Below, one piece after another: positions 46,168 through 55,284 of a stretch of 64,000 bases of DNA. This stretch comes from Multifurca ochricompacta (Eukaryota > Basidiomycota > Agaricomycetes > Russulales > Russulaceae), in NCBI GenBank assembly GCA_022496185.1, contig WTXG01000020.1:248001-312000 (forward strand), given 5' to 3'. Position numbers and translations under genes: made by a program. The notes under the pieces were generated by a model that ran no database searches, had not been told where the DNA came from, and saw only the letters and a list, made by a program, of their open reading frames with translations. The first letter of the stretch is position 1, and every line of letters starts with the position of its first letter.

Positions 46168-46756
46168 TGTTACAACCTCTGCCATCTAACCCGTTTTCTT
46201 CACTCTTCCCAATGACAACCCCTCTTTACGCCCACTCTACATTTTCTGATCATGTCTCCGTCCTGGGACCCATCCCATGCTCTACTTCCATCCCTGTGAC
46301 CCCCTTTGTACTTGCTGACTCGCTGTTTGCTCATGTTTGACCCTTATCTCGTTATCCTTTATCTCTTTATCTTTACGACCGGACACTTACTTAATACCCT
46401 ATCAGAAGCCAGGCTTTACACCCTCCACTTTCGCATATTCGGGCCCACTTGACTCCGCATCCTTATCTCATAGACACCCACTGAGTTACGTATATAAGTC
46501 CCTGTAGCTACCCTGTAGACCTCAGACTTGACTTATTGAATACATTGGTGCCAGTCTTCTGGACATCCCCTTTGGATCTCTGACTCAGTTGTCTCAAGTG
46601 CTTTCAGCACTTTTCTGCTCAACATTGTCTTAGGGAGGCCCCTTTGACTTTGACTTGTCCCACTCGAACTCCAAGAAGCCTTATTGGTTTCTTACCTGAA
46701 CCCACGAATCACGCTGTCACACAAGTCGTGTGGAATGTCCCGCACCGGGCATAACA
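46168..46756 (+). repeat. Chromovirus 3' LTR
   Basis: 589 bp, begins right after the purine-rich tract and is followed by the TSD CTTAT. Confidence 0.92.
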
Positions 46757-46930
46757 CTTATATACCTCAAGGGATGGTCTGTGTGCACTGGGAATAAGTC
46801 CACAAGTGCCAGACAATAAAGTAGAGGGATAAAGGCCATTGGCCAATTGGTAATCACATGCTTGTACATCATTACTAAGGTACATCAGTCAGCTACTGTG
46901 GAATGTGAGAAAGAAAGTAATAATGATATA
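46757..46930 (-). repeat. Copia-type LTR fragment, U3 side, minus orientation
   Basis: Reverse complement keeps GGACTTATTCCCAGTGCACA, CACAGACCATCCCTTG and the TATATAAG region of the copia LTR family. It is the other half of the LTR split by the chromovirus at its TATA box. The sequence stops at the TA that borders the Tc1 palindrome. Confidence 0.75.
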
Positions 46931-47294
46931 CAGTGCCTCACAAACTGAGTCAATGTTTTGCACTTTTGCACTGTTTGTTGAATATCACATCAGCCAAAAC
47001 AAATATAAACAAAGTCTTGGTAGACCATAAAAGGTACAAGATAAGGGTTATGTAATGCAACAATAATTATGTAATTCTGATCAAAACCTGTGGAGCTATG
47101 GCCATTTCAAATTGGGGACTCATTGACTCAGTTTTGTGAGGGGGTATCAGAAATACCAGAATCTGATGCTCCATCAAATGTACAGCAACCAATCCTTAAT
47201 ATATGGTTACCATAGCTATCTTAATATTGATGGGACCTGGAATAGAGCTATTTGACCATGGTTTACATTCCCAGAATATTATAATTTCCCAATG

Positions 47295-47760
47295 CACCCC
47301 ACCTCCTCTGCTCAGAAAGAAAACATGCTCTCTCTGGCCTCTGAAGGTCATTCCACTGACACTATTGCCTCCAGACTCAGCCTCAGCCAGTCCACAGTCT
47401 CTAGGACACTCAGAACCCTCCTTCCCAACCATCAGTCACCTCATTTTGGTCATCCTTCCAAGCTCTCTGCTACCTCTGAACATGCTATCATGACACAAAT
47501 CACCACAGGAAAGGTTGCCAATGCTGTCCAGGCCACAAAGCACATCAATTCCATCATCCCCAATCATGTCTCTTCACAAACTGTGCACTGGGTTCTTAAA
47601 CAACATTCATTCAAGGCCATAATAAAGAAGACAAGGCCACTACTCTCTGCAGTACATTGCAAGAAGCACTTAGCCTTTGCTTTGAAGTACCAAAACTGGA
47701 CTATGGAGGACTGGAAGAGGGTGATTTGGTCAGATGAGACCAAATCAACGGTTGGGTCAG
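47295..47760 (+). pseudogene. Tc1-like transposase N-terminal part, left arm
   Basis: Frame with a helix-turn-helix (NMLSLASEGHSTDTIASRLS, LSQSTVSRTLRTLL), a second DNA-binding region and the start of the DDE domain, RVIWSDETK with the first catalytic Asp. The sequence breaks off just after this motif, where the inverted copy begins. About 150 of the usual 340 or so residues are present. Confidence 0.88.
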
Positions 47761-47761
47761 T

Positions 47762-48184
47762 CCAGTCCTCCATAGTCCAGTTTTGGTACTTCAAAGCAAA
47801 GGCTAAGTGCTTCTTGCAATGTACTGCAGAGAGTAGTGGCCTTGTCTTCTTTATTATGGCCTTGAATGAATGTTGTTTAAGAACCCAGTGCACAGTTTGT
47901 GAAGAGACATGATTGGGGATGATGGAATTGATGTGCTTTGTGGCCTGGACAGCATTGGCAACCTTTCCTGTGGTGATTTGTGTCATGATAGCATGTTCAA
48001 AGGTAGCAGAGAGCTTGGAAGGATGACCAAAATGAGGTGACTGATGGTTGGGAAGGAGGGTTCTGAGTGTCCTAGAGACTGTGGACTGGCTGAGGCTGAG
48101 TCTGGAGGCAATAGTGTCAGTGGAATGACCTTCAGAGGCCAGAGAGAGCATGTTTTCTTTCTGAGCAGAGGAGGTGGGGTGCAT
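47762..48184 (-). pseudogene. Tc1-like transposase N-terminal part, right arm
   Basis: Inverted copy of the left-arm frame, identical except for at least one residue (Phe for Ser in SATxEHAIM) and truncated at MEDW, just before the first catalytic Asp. Overlapping reading frames that continue into the other arm are artefacts of the palindrome. Confidence 0.88.
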
Positions 48185-48548
48185 TGGGAAATTATAATAT
48201 TCTGGGAATGTAAACCATGGTCAAATAGCTCTATTCCAGGTCCCATCAATATTAAGATAGCTATGGTAACCATATATTAAGGATTGGTTGCTGTACATTT
48301 GATGGAGCATCAGATTCTGGTATTTCTGATACCCCCTCACAAAACTGAGTCAATGAGTCCCCAATTTGAAATGGCCATAGCTCCACAGGTTTTGATCAGA
48401 ATTACATAATTATTGTTGCATTACATAACCCTTATCTTGTACCTTTTATGGTCTACCAAGACTTTGTTTATATTTGTTTTGGCTGATGTGATATTCAACA
48501 AACAGTGCAAAAGTGCAAAACATTGACTCAGTTTTGTGAGGCACTGTA

Positions 48549-48757
48549 GCTCCATTAGCATTACTAGTACCATCCATGTTCTTGACTTGGAAAGGTTTGG
48601 CAAGGGTGCTCAAGGTTAGGTGATGTACTTTGGCATAGTCTTGGTGGATTATTAATCCTTCTGCCCCACTGTCTATTAGGGCACATGCACTGATTTTCTT
48701 CCCAGTGTTTTCATCTGATGAGTTCTGCTTTGAGCACAATAGAAGGTGATCTAGCAT
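48549..48757 (-). pseudogene. pol: Protease fragment of gypsy element 2
   Basis: Minus-strand frame with SACALIDSGAEGLIIHQDYA (DSG active-site motif) and PFQVKNMDGTSNANGA. It is cut at the palindrome border. This is the most 3' part of the element that survives. Confidence 0.75.
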
Positions 48758-48909
48758 TTCTAGTCACTAACAAGGATACATGCTCAAAACCAAGGTTATC
48801 TAGGGCTGCAGAGTGGCTCATACAGGGAACACTGGGGGTACAAGAAGTCCTCACAGACAGTGCAGCTGTAGGACACATTAAAAATCCAAAGGTCCATCCT
48901 TGTCCATCA

Positions 48910-49413
48910 TGTTGACACAGGATGTGTCTGGAGGTGCTTCAGGCATCTAAGGTTTGCTTCAGCTGTAGATAAGATTAGATTAGGTTCCAGAGTTTTGGAC
49001 TTTTTACGATATCTTTATTACATTTCTTTCTCACCTTACTCAGCTGATTAGTGATGGACTTGGTAATGCACAGTAAGCATGTGACTCTTTGTTGGCCAAT
49101 GGCCTTACTCCCTCATTGTTCATTGTCTGGCACTAGTGGACTTATTCCCAGTGCACACAGACCATCCCTTGGGGTATATAAGGGTGTCTGTTTTATCCCT
49201 TACACTTCAGAGTTCTTCTAACCTCTGAAGCATAAGTTCCTTTTACTATACTTTCTTTTCTACCTTTGACTAACCGTCTTCTGTAGACTACTTGTCTTTT
49301 AGGTCAGTAGTATAGTTGTATAGAGTTCTTCTAACCTCTGAAGCACTACTTGTCTTTTAGCCTAACCCACTACTAACCACAGTCAGTATAACCAGCAGCA
49401 TGATTGTTTGACA
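48910..49413 (+). repeat. Copia-family solo LTR
   Basis: 504 bp, starts TGTTGACACAGG and ends GATTGTTTGACA, like the copia LTRs at 59094-59608. The 5-bp target duplication CATCA lies at 48905-48909 and 49414-49418. It interrupts gypsy element 2 between Gag and protease. Confidence 0.92.
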
Positions 49414-50190
49414 CATCATATATGGTACTGGATCTTCATAACTCCTGGCTGTAGATACTGAAAGGTAATCAGGGGGAGGTCAAGGTTTCTGGGGAGGTGC
49501 TTCTTCTGATGCCAGGGCCCTTACTGGAGTGGTGCAAGGAGGTCCTTGACCTTGGATAGCCCTGGTCTTGCTGTGACACTGGTTAGCAATGTGGTTAGGT
49601 TTTCCACAGTAGAAGCAGAGCTTGTTTTCTCATTGGTATTTCTTTTCTTCTGGGGTTAGCTTGGTAGTGCATGGGGGGGTGTTTGGATTTCTGGGTTGGG
49701 AGGGAGTAACAAAGTTGACTTGGGCCTCTTGGTTGTCAGTGGTAACTTCTCCAACATGCAGGTGGGGAGGCCAAGGCTTGGTAGTCTTGCCATAGAGCTG
49801 CCATGCTGCATCAAATTCTCTAGCCTTAGTGACAAGATCATGGAGTGTGGTGGGCTGTGGGGATAGTCCAAGAAGTTTTTGTCCCAGGCCCTGATTGATC
49901 ATGCTTCAGAAGGCATAGATTTTGGTGTTTTCATCCACTGTAGCATGGGTAGCATGGGTGGACCACTCTTGGTACCAGTCATTGAAGGGGTGAGTGCCTT
50001 GACAAATTTCATACATGGCTTTGGTAGATAGGAGGCGACTCTCTACTGGAATAAACTGTTTCTCAAAGTCAATTCTGAAGTGGTCCCATGTCCCAAAGGA
50101 AGGGGGGTTGGCTTGGAGTGCAGTGTTGGTGCGGTCTCTGGCCCATTCTCCTGCTGGTGTGTCAAGTTTAAAGTGGGTGAGGGCTGCAGA

Positions 50191-50412
50191 TGTTGACACA
50201 GTCAGGTGTCGCACGATGCAACTCTGCATGACCTCATATAGGAGGTTGTGTACCACTATGAACCTGAGGCCGTGTAGCTCAGTGGTTTAGAGCACTGGAC
50301 CCGGCTTGTCCAGAGGTCTTGGGTTCAATCCCCAACGTGGCCATTTCTTTTCTGGTGTGTGAGCCAGGGTCCTGTTTAAGGTCCCTTGATCGGGGTGCGT
50401 GTTTAGCCAACA
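50191..50412. repeat. TRIM LTR, left copy
   Basis: 222 bp; contains the tRNA-like stretch at 50268-50342. Confidence 0.88.
50268..50342 (+). other. tRNA-like sequence with Pol III A and B boxes, in left LTR
   Basis: A cloverleaf can be drawn: a 7-bp acceptor stem (GGCCGTG with CGTGGCC, two G-U pairs), a D stem GCTC/GAGC, a T arm TTGGG-TTCAATC-CCCAA, and an anticodon arm CTGGAC-CCGGCTT-GTCCAG with six pairs instead of five and C in place of U33. Box A is TAGCTCAGTGG and box B is GGTTCAATCCC. The aberrant anticodon arm makes a functional tRNA unlikely. Confidence 0.75.
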
Positions 50413-50503
50413 TGGTAGCAGCACGTCGTCCACTCCGGGTCATTGGCTCCCTAGAGGGAAATTGGATAGAGTTTGCATGCACGGTTACATGTGCGTAGGG
50501 GCG

Positions 50504-50725
50504 TGTTGACACAGTCAGGTGTCGCACGATGCAACTCTGCATGACCTCATATAGGAGGTTGTGTACCACTATGAACCTGAGGCCGTGTAGCTCAGTGGTT
50601 TAGAGCACCGGACCCGGCTTGTCCAGAGGTCTTGGGTTCAATCCCCAACGTGGCCATTTCTTTTCTGGTGTGTGAGCCAGGGTCCTGTTTAAGGTCCCTT
50701 GATCGGGGTGCGTGTTTAGCCAACA
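50504..50725. repeat. TRIM LTR, right copy
   Basis: 222 bp; same as the left copy except one visible T/C difference in the anticodon arm (CACTGG versus CACCGG). Confidence 0.88.
50581..50655 (+). other. tRNA-like sequence in right LTR
   Basis: Second copy of the tRNA-like module. Boxes A and B are unchanged; the T/C change disrupts one anticodon-stem pair. Confidence 0.72.
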
Positions 50726-50905
50726 GCAGAGACTCGTCTACTTTCATCAGTGAAGGCCCCTTCATTTAGGTAATAATAGTTGGCTAGCTGAGACCAGAAG
50801 TGTTCTGCTTTTTAGAGGCTTGGCCATCAAAAGATTCTGGGGGTGACCCCAAGATCTTTCCATTGGAGGCAGCAGCAGTACTCATGGTATGTAGGGGTGT
50901 TGTTG

Positions 50906-52323
50906 TCTTGGGGGGGTGTGAAGCTATAGCAGTGGCAGTGGAGGCAAGGGATAATGATGGGAGAGTAGGAGGGGTTCTAAGAGTGATAGTGTGAAGGGAT
51001 TGCTCTACAGCTTCAAGGGATTGGGATACTTCTTCTTTGTCAGAGGTGATAGAGGCAATAGGGAATTGGACATGGTGGTTATTAAGATAAACCCAAGCTG
51101 TATGGGTGTCAGACCAATGGACTTCCTTCCTGTTGTATGTTCTGTAGAATGTGTGAGAGCCAAGGTTGCTGATGAGGTTGATGTTAGGGAAATTACTGAG
51201 GTATTCTTTTGCAGGGAGGGTGCAACTGTCTCAAAGGTGTTTCCAGTCAGTTCCAAGAGTCTGAGTATAGTAGTTGTCTCCCTTCCAGGTAGCAACAAAA
51301 GCACTGTCATTGTAGTCAAAGATGGAGTGGGTAAAGCCAAAGGGGATCTGAGCTAGTTCTTCAGCAGTAAGAGGTCGTTCTGAGGTCATTCAGAGCGGGT
51401 GTTAAGGCAGTATGTAGTCCACCCTTGGGTGTTCCAGGTGTAGAAGACTTGATAGGCTGGGCAAAGGACAGCACAGTCTAGATGATAGTTGCGGATATTT
51501 CTGTGGATCCAGTAATACTCTTCAACTATTCCTGGGGCAGAGATAATAATGTGAAGTTGCCAAAGGAGGTTTTCAAAGTACAAGGGGTCTGTGGTGATGC
51601 AATTGGCTTTGCTCAAAGGATGGTAGATGTCAAGATGATTGGCTCTTTGAGTTGCAAGCTGGGCAGAGCAGTGGAGGTGGAATTCTTGTAGTTCACTAGG
51701 GTTTTGAGTGGGCAATGTCCCAGAGATGTAGATATCTGTAACAGGATAGATGTGGTTGACCAAGTGAACAATGGAAGGGGATTGAGACTGGGATTGATCA
51801 GATTCTACTACTGGAAGGTTCAAGAAGGGTGTTGATGTCGAGGCAAGCTGAGTGGATGTTGGTGGGATGGGGGAGTAGTTTAGATGGGCAAGGAAGGGCT
51901 CTGGGATGGGAGGGAGGGGTTGTTCTGGTGGGGGTGCGGTGGGACTGGGATGGGTTTGTGCCCTTTGTCTTCTGGCAGTATGGTGGGGGGCAGGTGTGGC
52001 AGGTGTGTCGTTGTTGCTACATCTTCTAGGGTTTTGTCTTCTGTCTTGGGGGGAGTTGGACTGACTTCTTCTGTCTTGGGACGCCAGGTTGATAGCCCAA
52101 TCAGTAATGCTGGCCACAATGCAAAGGAATCTTTATTTCTTTCCCTACTTAGATTGAGTAATGAGAAGGTAAGTATGTATCAAAGGCTGAAGGCCTCCAC
52201 AAAACTATGCCTGGGGGGGGGGGTCTCTGGACAAAAGTTACAGGTGCAAAGATCAATATCACAAAGACAATGATGACTAGGTACAGGGGAGTCTCCTTCT
52301 GGGGTCTCTTCTGGGGAGGTTTC
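50906..52323 (-). pseudogene. Accessory ORF upstream of Gag, gypsy element 2
   Basis: Minus-strand reading from 52117 (MASITDWAINLASQDRRSQS) through a Pro-rich linker and HIYPVTDIYISGTLP, QEFHLHCSAQLATQRANHLD, LYFENLLWQLHIIISAPGIV and YYWIHRNIRNYHLDCAVLCP, then in another frame EELAQIPFGFTHSIFDYNDS, FVATWKGDNYYTQTLGTDW and VQFPIASITSDKEEVSQSLE, running up to Gag. One in-frame TGA follows DWKHL. It is a folded-looking protein of unknown family; the position, between LTR and Gag, is unusual. Confidence 0.6.
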
Positions 52324-53593
52324 TGTTGACACAGGACGTGTCTGGAGATGCTTCAGGCATCTAAGGATCGCTTTAGCTGTAGATAAGATTAGAGTAGGTT
52401 CCGGAGTTTTGGACTTTTTATGTTATCTTTATTACATTTCTTTCTCACCTTACTCAGCTGATTAGTGATGTGACACTTTTTGTCGATGTAATGGTTTGTG
52501 ACGCGCTTGTTACGCGCGTGTGACGTTTTGTGACGGTTTTTCGACCCGCGCGCATTTGACTTTTGTTTCAACGTTTCGACTTCTTACTCCGAGTCATGTG
52601 ACTGGAGTTGATGATCTTTCTTATCTGATCTGATTTTCGGACTTAGACTGACTTGGACTGACACTCATTTGCTTTTGGAGTGGGTGCAACACCACTTGCA
52701 TTCCCTGACTCAATCTCCACTGGAGATTCACATGGACATTTACTTTACTATATTGAATCTTCTACTTTACTTACAAAGACACTAGAGTACTTGTATTTAA
52801 GCAGTACATACTGGAGAGACAGACTTTAAGTCTGTTCTCTTGTATCTAATACAGGTTTACTGTTCCTCCTCAGAATCCCTCTTGAACTTCCTAAGCTGCA
52901 ACTTAGGAAGCCTTCACCCCAGATCTTCAGCAGGGCCTATTGCCACTGCCTCGACTCGCTTCTTGCACGCGCCCCTCCTATTTTGTGTGGGCCTTGAACC
53001 TTGAACGCGGCCCTTGTGGTTTGCCTTGATACCTTGAAACTGGCACGCGCCCCCTTGTACTTTGTGGGCCTTTGAATCTTGACCGTGGCTTGCTGTAGTC
53101 TGCCCTGAAACCTTGAATTAGCTTGACCTTGACACCTTGACTTTGAAGCTTGCACGTCCTGCATCTTGAGGACCTCAGGCCAGAACGACCTTTGACACAG
53201 CAGAGACCTGGCTGTGACAAGTGATGGACTTAGTAATGTGCAGTAAGCATGTGATATCTCTTTGGCCAATGGCCTTTATCCCTCTCTGTTTATTGTCCAG
53301 CACTTGTGGACTTATTCCCAGTGCGCACAGACCATTTCCCCTGGCCCCCATGGGTATATAAGGGTGTCTGTTTCGTCTCTTTCACTTCAGAGTTCTTCTA
53401 ACCTCTGAAGTGTAAGTTCCTTCTTTACTATACTGTCCTTTACCTTTAACTAACCGTCTTATGTAGACTACCTGTTTTCTAGGTCAGTAGTATAGTTAAT
53501 ATAGAGTTCTTCTAACCTCTGAAGTACTACCTGTTTTCTAGCCTAACTGCTACTAACCACAGTCAGTATAACCAGCAGCATGATTGTTTGACA
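52324..53593 (+). repeat. Copia 5' LTR, interrupted by a 751-bp solo LTR
   Basis: About 514 bp of copia LTR in two pieces (52324-52468 and 53225-53593) around the insert. Contains the TATATAAGGG motif near 53353 and repeated TTCTTCTAACCTCTGAAG segments. Confidence 0.9.
52469..53219. mobile_element. Solo LTR nested in the copia LTR
   Basis: 751 bp beginning TGTGACAC and ending GCTGTGACA, flanked by the 5-bp duplication AGTGA (52464-52468, 53220-53224). CpG-rich repeats (GTGACGCGC) lie near its left end, in contrast with the copia LTR around it. Not related by eye to the other LTRs; probably a gypsy-type family. An ORF of 110 codons inside it is not meaningful. Confidence 0.88.
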
Positions 53594-53605
53594 GGTTATG
53601 GGCCC
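53594..53605 (+). promoter_or_regulatory. Copia primer binding site, half-tRNA type
   Basis: GGTTATGGGCCC immediately follows the LTR. It is complementary, with one mismatch, to the anticodon stem-loop region of eukaryotic initiator tRNA-Met (GGGCTCATAACC), as in copia-type half-tRNA priming. Confidence 0.6.
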
Positions 53606-54531
53606 TGCCGCTCATACTGATCTGTAAAACTCCCTTTTTGTTCATTACAGCCCGACTCGCTTTTTTGCACACAAACTCACAAAAGCTTCAAAGTTTTTCC
53701 CACCGCTTTCTTCCTGTGAGCTTTCCTATTTACTGTTTGTGCACCTTAACACCCCACAGGATGACGCAGTTTACTGCTCATCCTGAACTGTTTGGCTAGC
53801 CCTTTGGGGTTCTTGCAAAAGGTGATGAGGGACCCTAAGCGGGTGAAACACCTTGAGCTCCTTGAGTGCGCACTAGGTATTAGTAATTTCTTAGTTGTAG
53901 CTGGGTTTTCGTCCCATAGATAGTTTTAGTAGGCCTATAGCCAGAAGCTTGTGGCTTTAAGTCCAGTCAATGCTTGGCTCTGTCTGTAAGCCGGGTTTAG
54001 CGACCCGCATGTGGAGTTTAGGGTCTAGAACAAGGCATGGGTAGTCACTCCCATGACGCTTGGGCTCGATACAAGTAGGCTGCACTACTATAGTCTATAC
54101 ATAGTAGATATAGTCTTCATCTCTGGGCATAAGTATCCGTTGCCTTGTAGGGTAACCACGCCCTACCAGAGACAGACTAGACATCTACTCAGTCATGGCC
54201 CCAATCATCTAGGGCTTAATCATGGACTCCACCACCAGCATTAGAGGAAGGGCTATATACCTTTGTCTCTAATGGAACTTGTGGTTGGCTCCTCCATGAC
54301 ATGACTCCCAGTCTGTTTACACTAGACACTCTGGCTAGTCTACCAGAGCTTATGTCTAGTTGCAGGATTGCGCTAGACAGCTTTTACTATACCTAGAAAG
54401 TCGCACAACAGAGGCAGGACCTTCTTAGGTTCTGAAGCATAGCGCCACAGTGTGGGGTGGCACTCTTAAGCGAGACCTGGGCACTGGTTCTAATTGCTCC
54501 TTGGAACCAGGAACTTTTATTACATCTCAAA

Positions 54532-55268
54532 ATGCCATCTTCAATTGTCTTCCCTCCCTCCTCCAAGATGGAACGCCTCGATGGGTCCAACTGGCAGGTC
54601 TGGTCTGCCAACTTCAATGCCCTTTTGAGGATGAATGGGCTCAGGAGGCACATTATCACGTCTTATCCTGATATGCCCCTCCTCCCAGAGGACAAGGAGG
54701 AAAAGGAGAAAATGCAGAAGGAAGTAATTGACCCCATCCTTAGGGATTGGATGGGAGAAGAGGAAATGTTAATTGGGCTCCTCTTTCTTAACGTCACCCA
54801 AGAGGTCTACTCCCAAGTAGCCTCTGATGCCAATTATCCTTCTCTCAGTGAGAAGTATAATAAGTTGTAACGGCTATATGGCTCTGTAGGTAGCATGGCC
54901 ACATATAATTTGTGGCTTGCCCTGGTGTCCTTCCGTCTTGATGAAGGACAGACATTTAGAACCCAATTACAAAAGGTTCTAGATGCCAGGAGTACCCTTA
55001 GGGAGAATGGGATGGAGGTCAATGACCTCCAGATGAGCTTCATTTGTTGAAGGCTCTCCCAGACTCCTACAGTGCCATCGCTGGCTCCATACTGGCCTCT
55101 GGCGATCCAGAGCGTCTTTCTCCTCAGGACCTTGTGCAGAGGTTCCTGAATGAGGAGAGTCGCCTGGCAGGTCCCTCGGGAAGTGGTAGTGCAGTCCTGT
55201 CTAAGGCTGCACCATCAAATCTAAACCAAAAATACAAATTTATCACCACTTCCCGCTGCTGCCCCTAG
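54532..55268 (+). pseudogene. gag: Gag of the copia element, frameshifted
   Basis: Starts MPSSIVFPPSSKMERLDGSN with the copia-type WQVWSANFNALLRMNGLRRH. A TAA at 54868 splits it; the next block is in the same frame (RLYGSVGSMATYNLWLALVS, FRTQLQKVLDARSTLR), then a frameshift leads to LKALPDSYSAIAGSILASGD and RLSPQDLVQRFLNEESRL. The CCHC knuckle follows at 55285, in another frame. Confidence 0.82.
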
Positions 55269-55284
55269 TTCACAAGGGGTGGTC

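Larger units (their letters stand above)
39280..46756 (+). mobile_element. Full-length Ty3/gypsy chromovirus, inactivated
   Basis: A 7.5-kb LTR retrotransposon. Direct LTRs (39280-39871 and 46168-46756) begin TGTTACAAC and end TAACA; a 5-bp target duplication CTTAT lies at 39275-39279 and 46757-46761. A purine-rich tract (AGAAGAGGGGGTGA) precedes the 3' LTR. Internal order is Gag with a CCHC knuckle, aspartic protease, reverse transcriptase, RNase H, integrase and chromodomain, then a Cys-rich 3' ORF. Pol is broken almost entirely by TGA codons. The two LTRs differ mostly by C/T and G/A at CpG sites, by eye at a few percent. It sits inside a minus-oriented copia-type LTR. Confidence 0.93.
46931..48546. 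mobile_element. Palindromic fusion of two Tc1/mariner-like half elements
   Basis: Arms at 46931-47714 and 47762-48546 are inverted copies, near identical by eye, around a spacer of about 47 bp. Each outer end reads CAGTGCCTCACA and is bordered by TA (46929-46930, 48547-48548), as Tc1/mariner insertions are. Each arm carries the first part of a transposase and a subterminal inverted repeat of the terminus (near 47122-47148 in the left arm). Neither arm has the 3' half of the gene, so the element cannot encode a full transposase. Confidence 0.9.
50191..50725. mobile_element. 535-bp TRIM with tRNA-like sequence in its LTRs
   Basis: Two direct repeats of 222 bp (50191-50412, 50504-50725), each beginning TGTTG and ending CAACA, flank only 91 bp. 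Target duplication GCAGA at 50186-50190 and 50726-50730. Directly after the first LTR is TGGTAGCAGCACG, a PBS-like sequence starting TGG, and before the second LTR is a G-rich tract (GTAGGGGCG). No coding sequence. Each LTR carries a 75-nt tRNA-like sequence with A and B boxes. The LTRs differ at one base by eye, so insertion was recent. Confidence 0.85.
49490..50885 (-). pseudogene. gag: Gag of gypsy element 2, split by the TRIM
   Basis: Start near 50885 (MSTAAASNGKILGSPPESF), then KAEHFWSQLANYYYLNEGAF and TDESRRVS up to the TRIM insertion. Past it the frame resumes with ALTHFKLDTPAGEWARDRTN, FGTWDHFRIDFEKQFIPVES, INQGLGQKLLGLSPQP, and the zinc knuckle CFYCGKPNHIANQC near 49560-49620, which lies after a stop or frame change. 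The Gag frame reconnects when the insert and one GCAGA copy are removed. Confidence 0.8.

Noticed and set aside
47292..47912. A 206-codon frame crossing the palindrome centre as one transposase
   Set aside because: After the SDET motif the frame reads the inverted arm, so the C-terminal half is antisense of the N-terminal half, not a DDE domain.
50268..50342. A genuine tRNA gene
   Set aside because: The anticodon arm is irregular (six pairs, C at position 33), and two copies sit inside LTR-like repeats with a TSD around the whole unit.
50191..50725. Two tandem SINEs
   Set aside because: The target duplication encloses both copies and the spacer together, and the repeats have TG/CA ends with PBS and PPT-like tracts, which fits a TRIM better.
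53653..54244. Small frames between the copia LTR and Gag as genes
   Set aside because: They lie in the untranslated leader of the copia element and show no conserved features.
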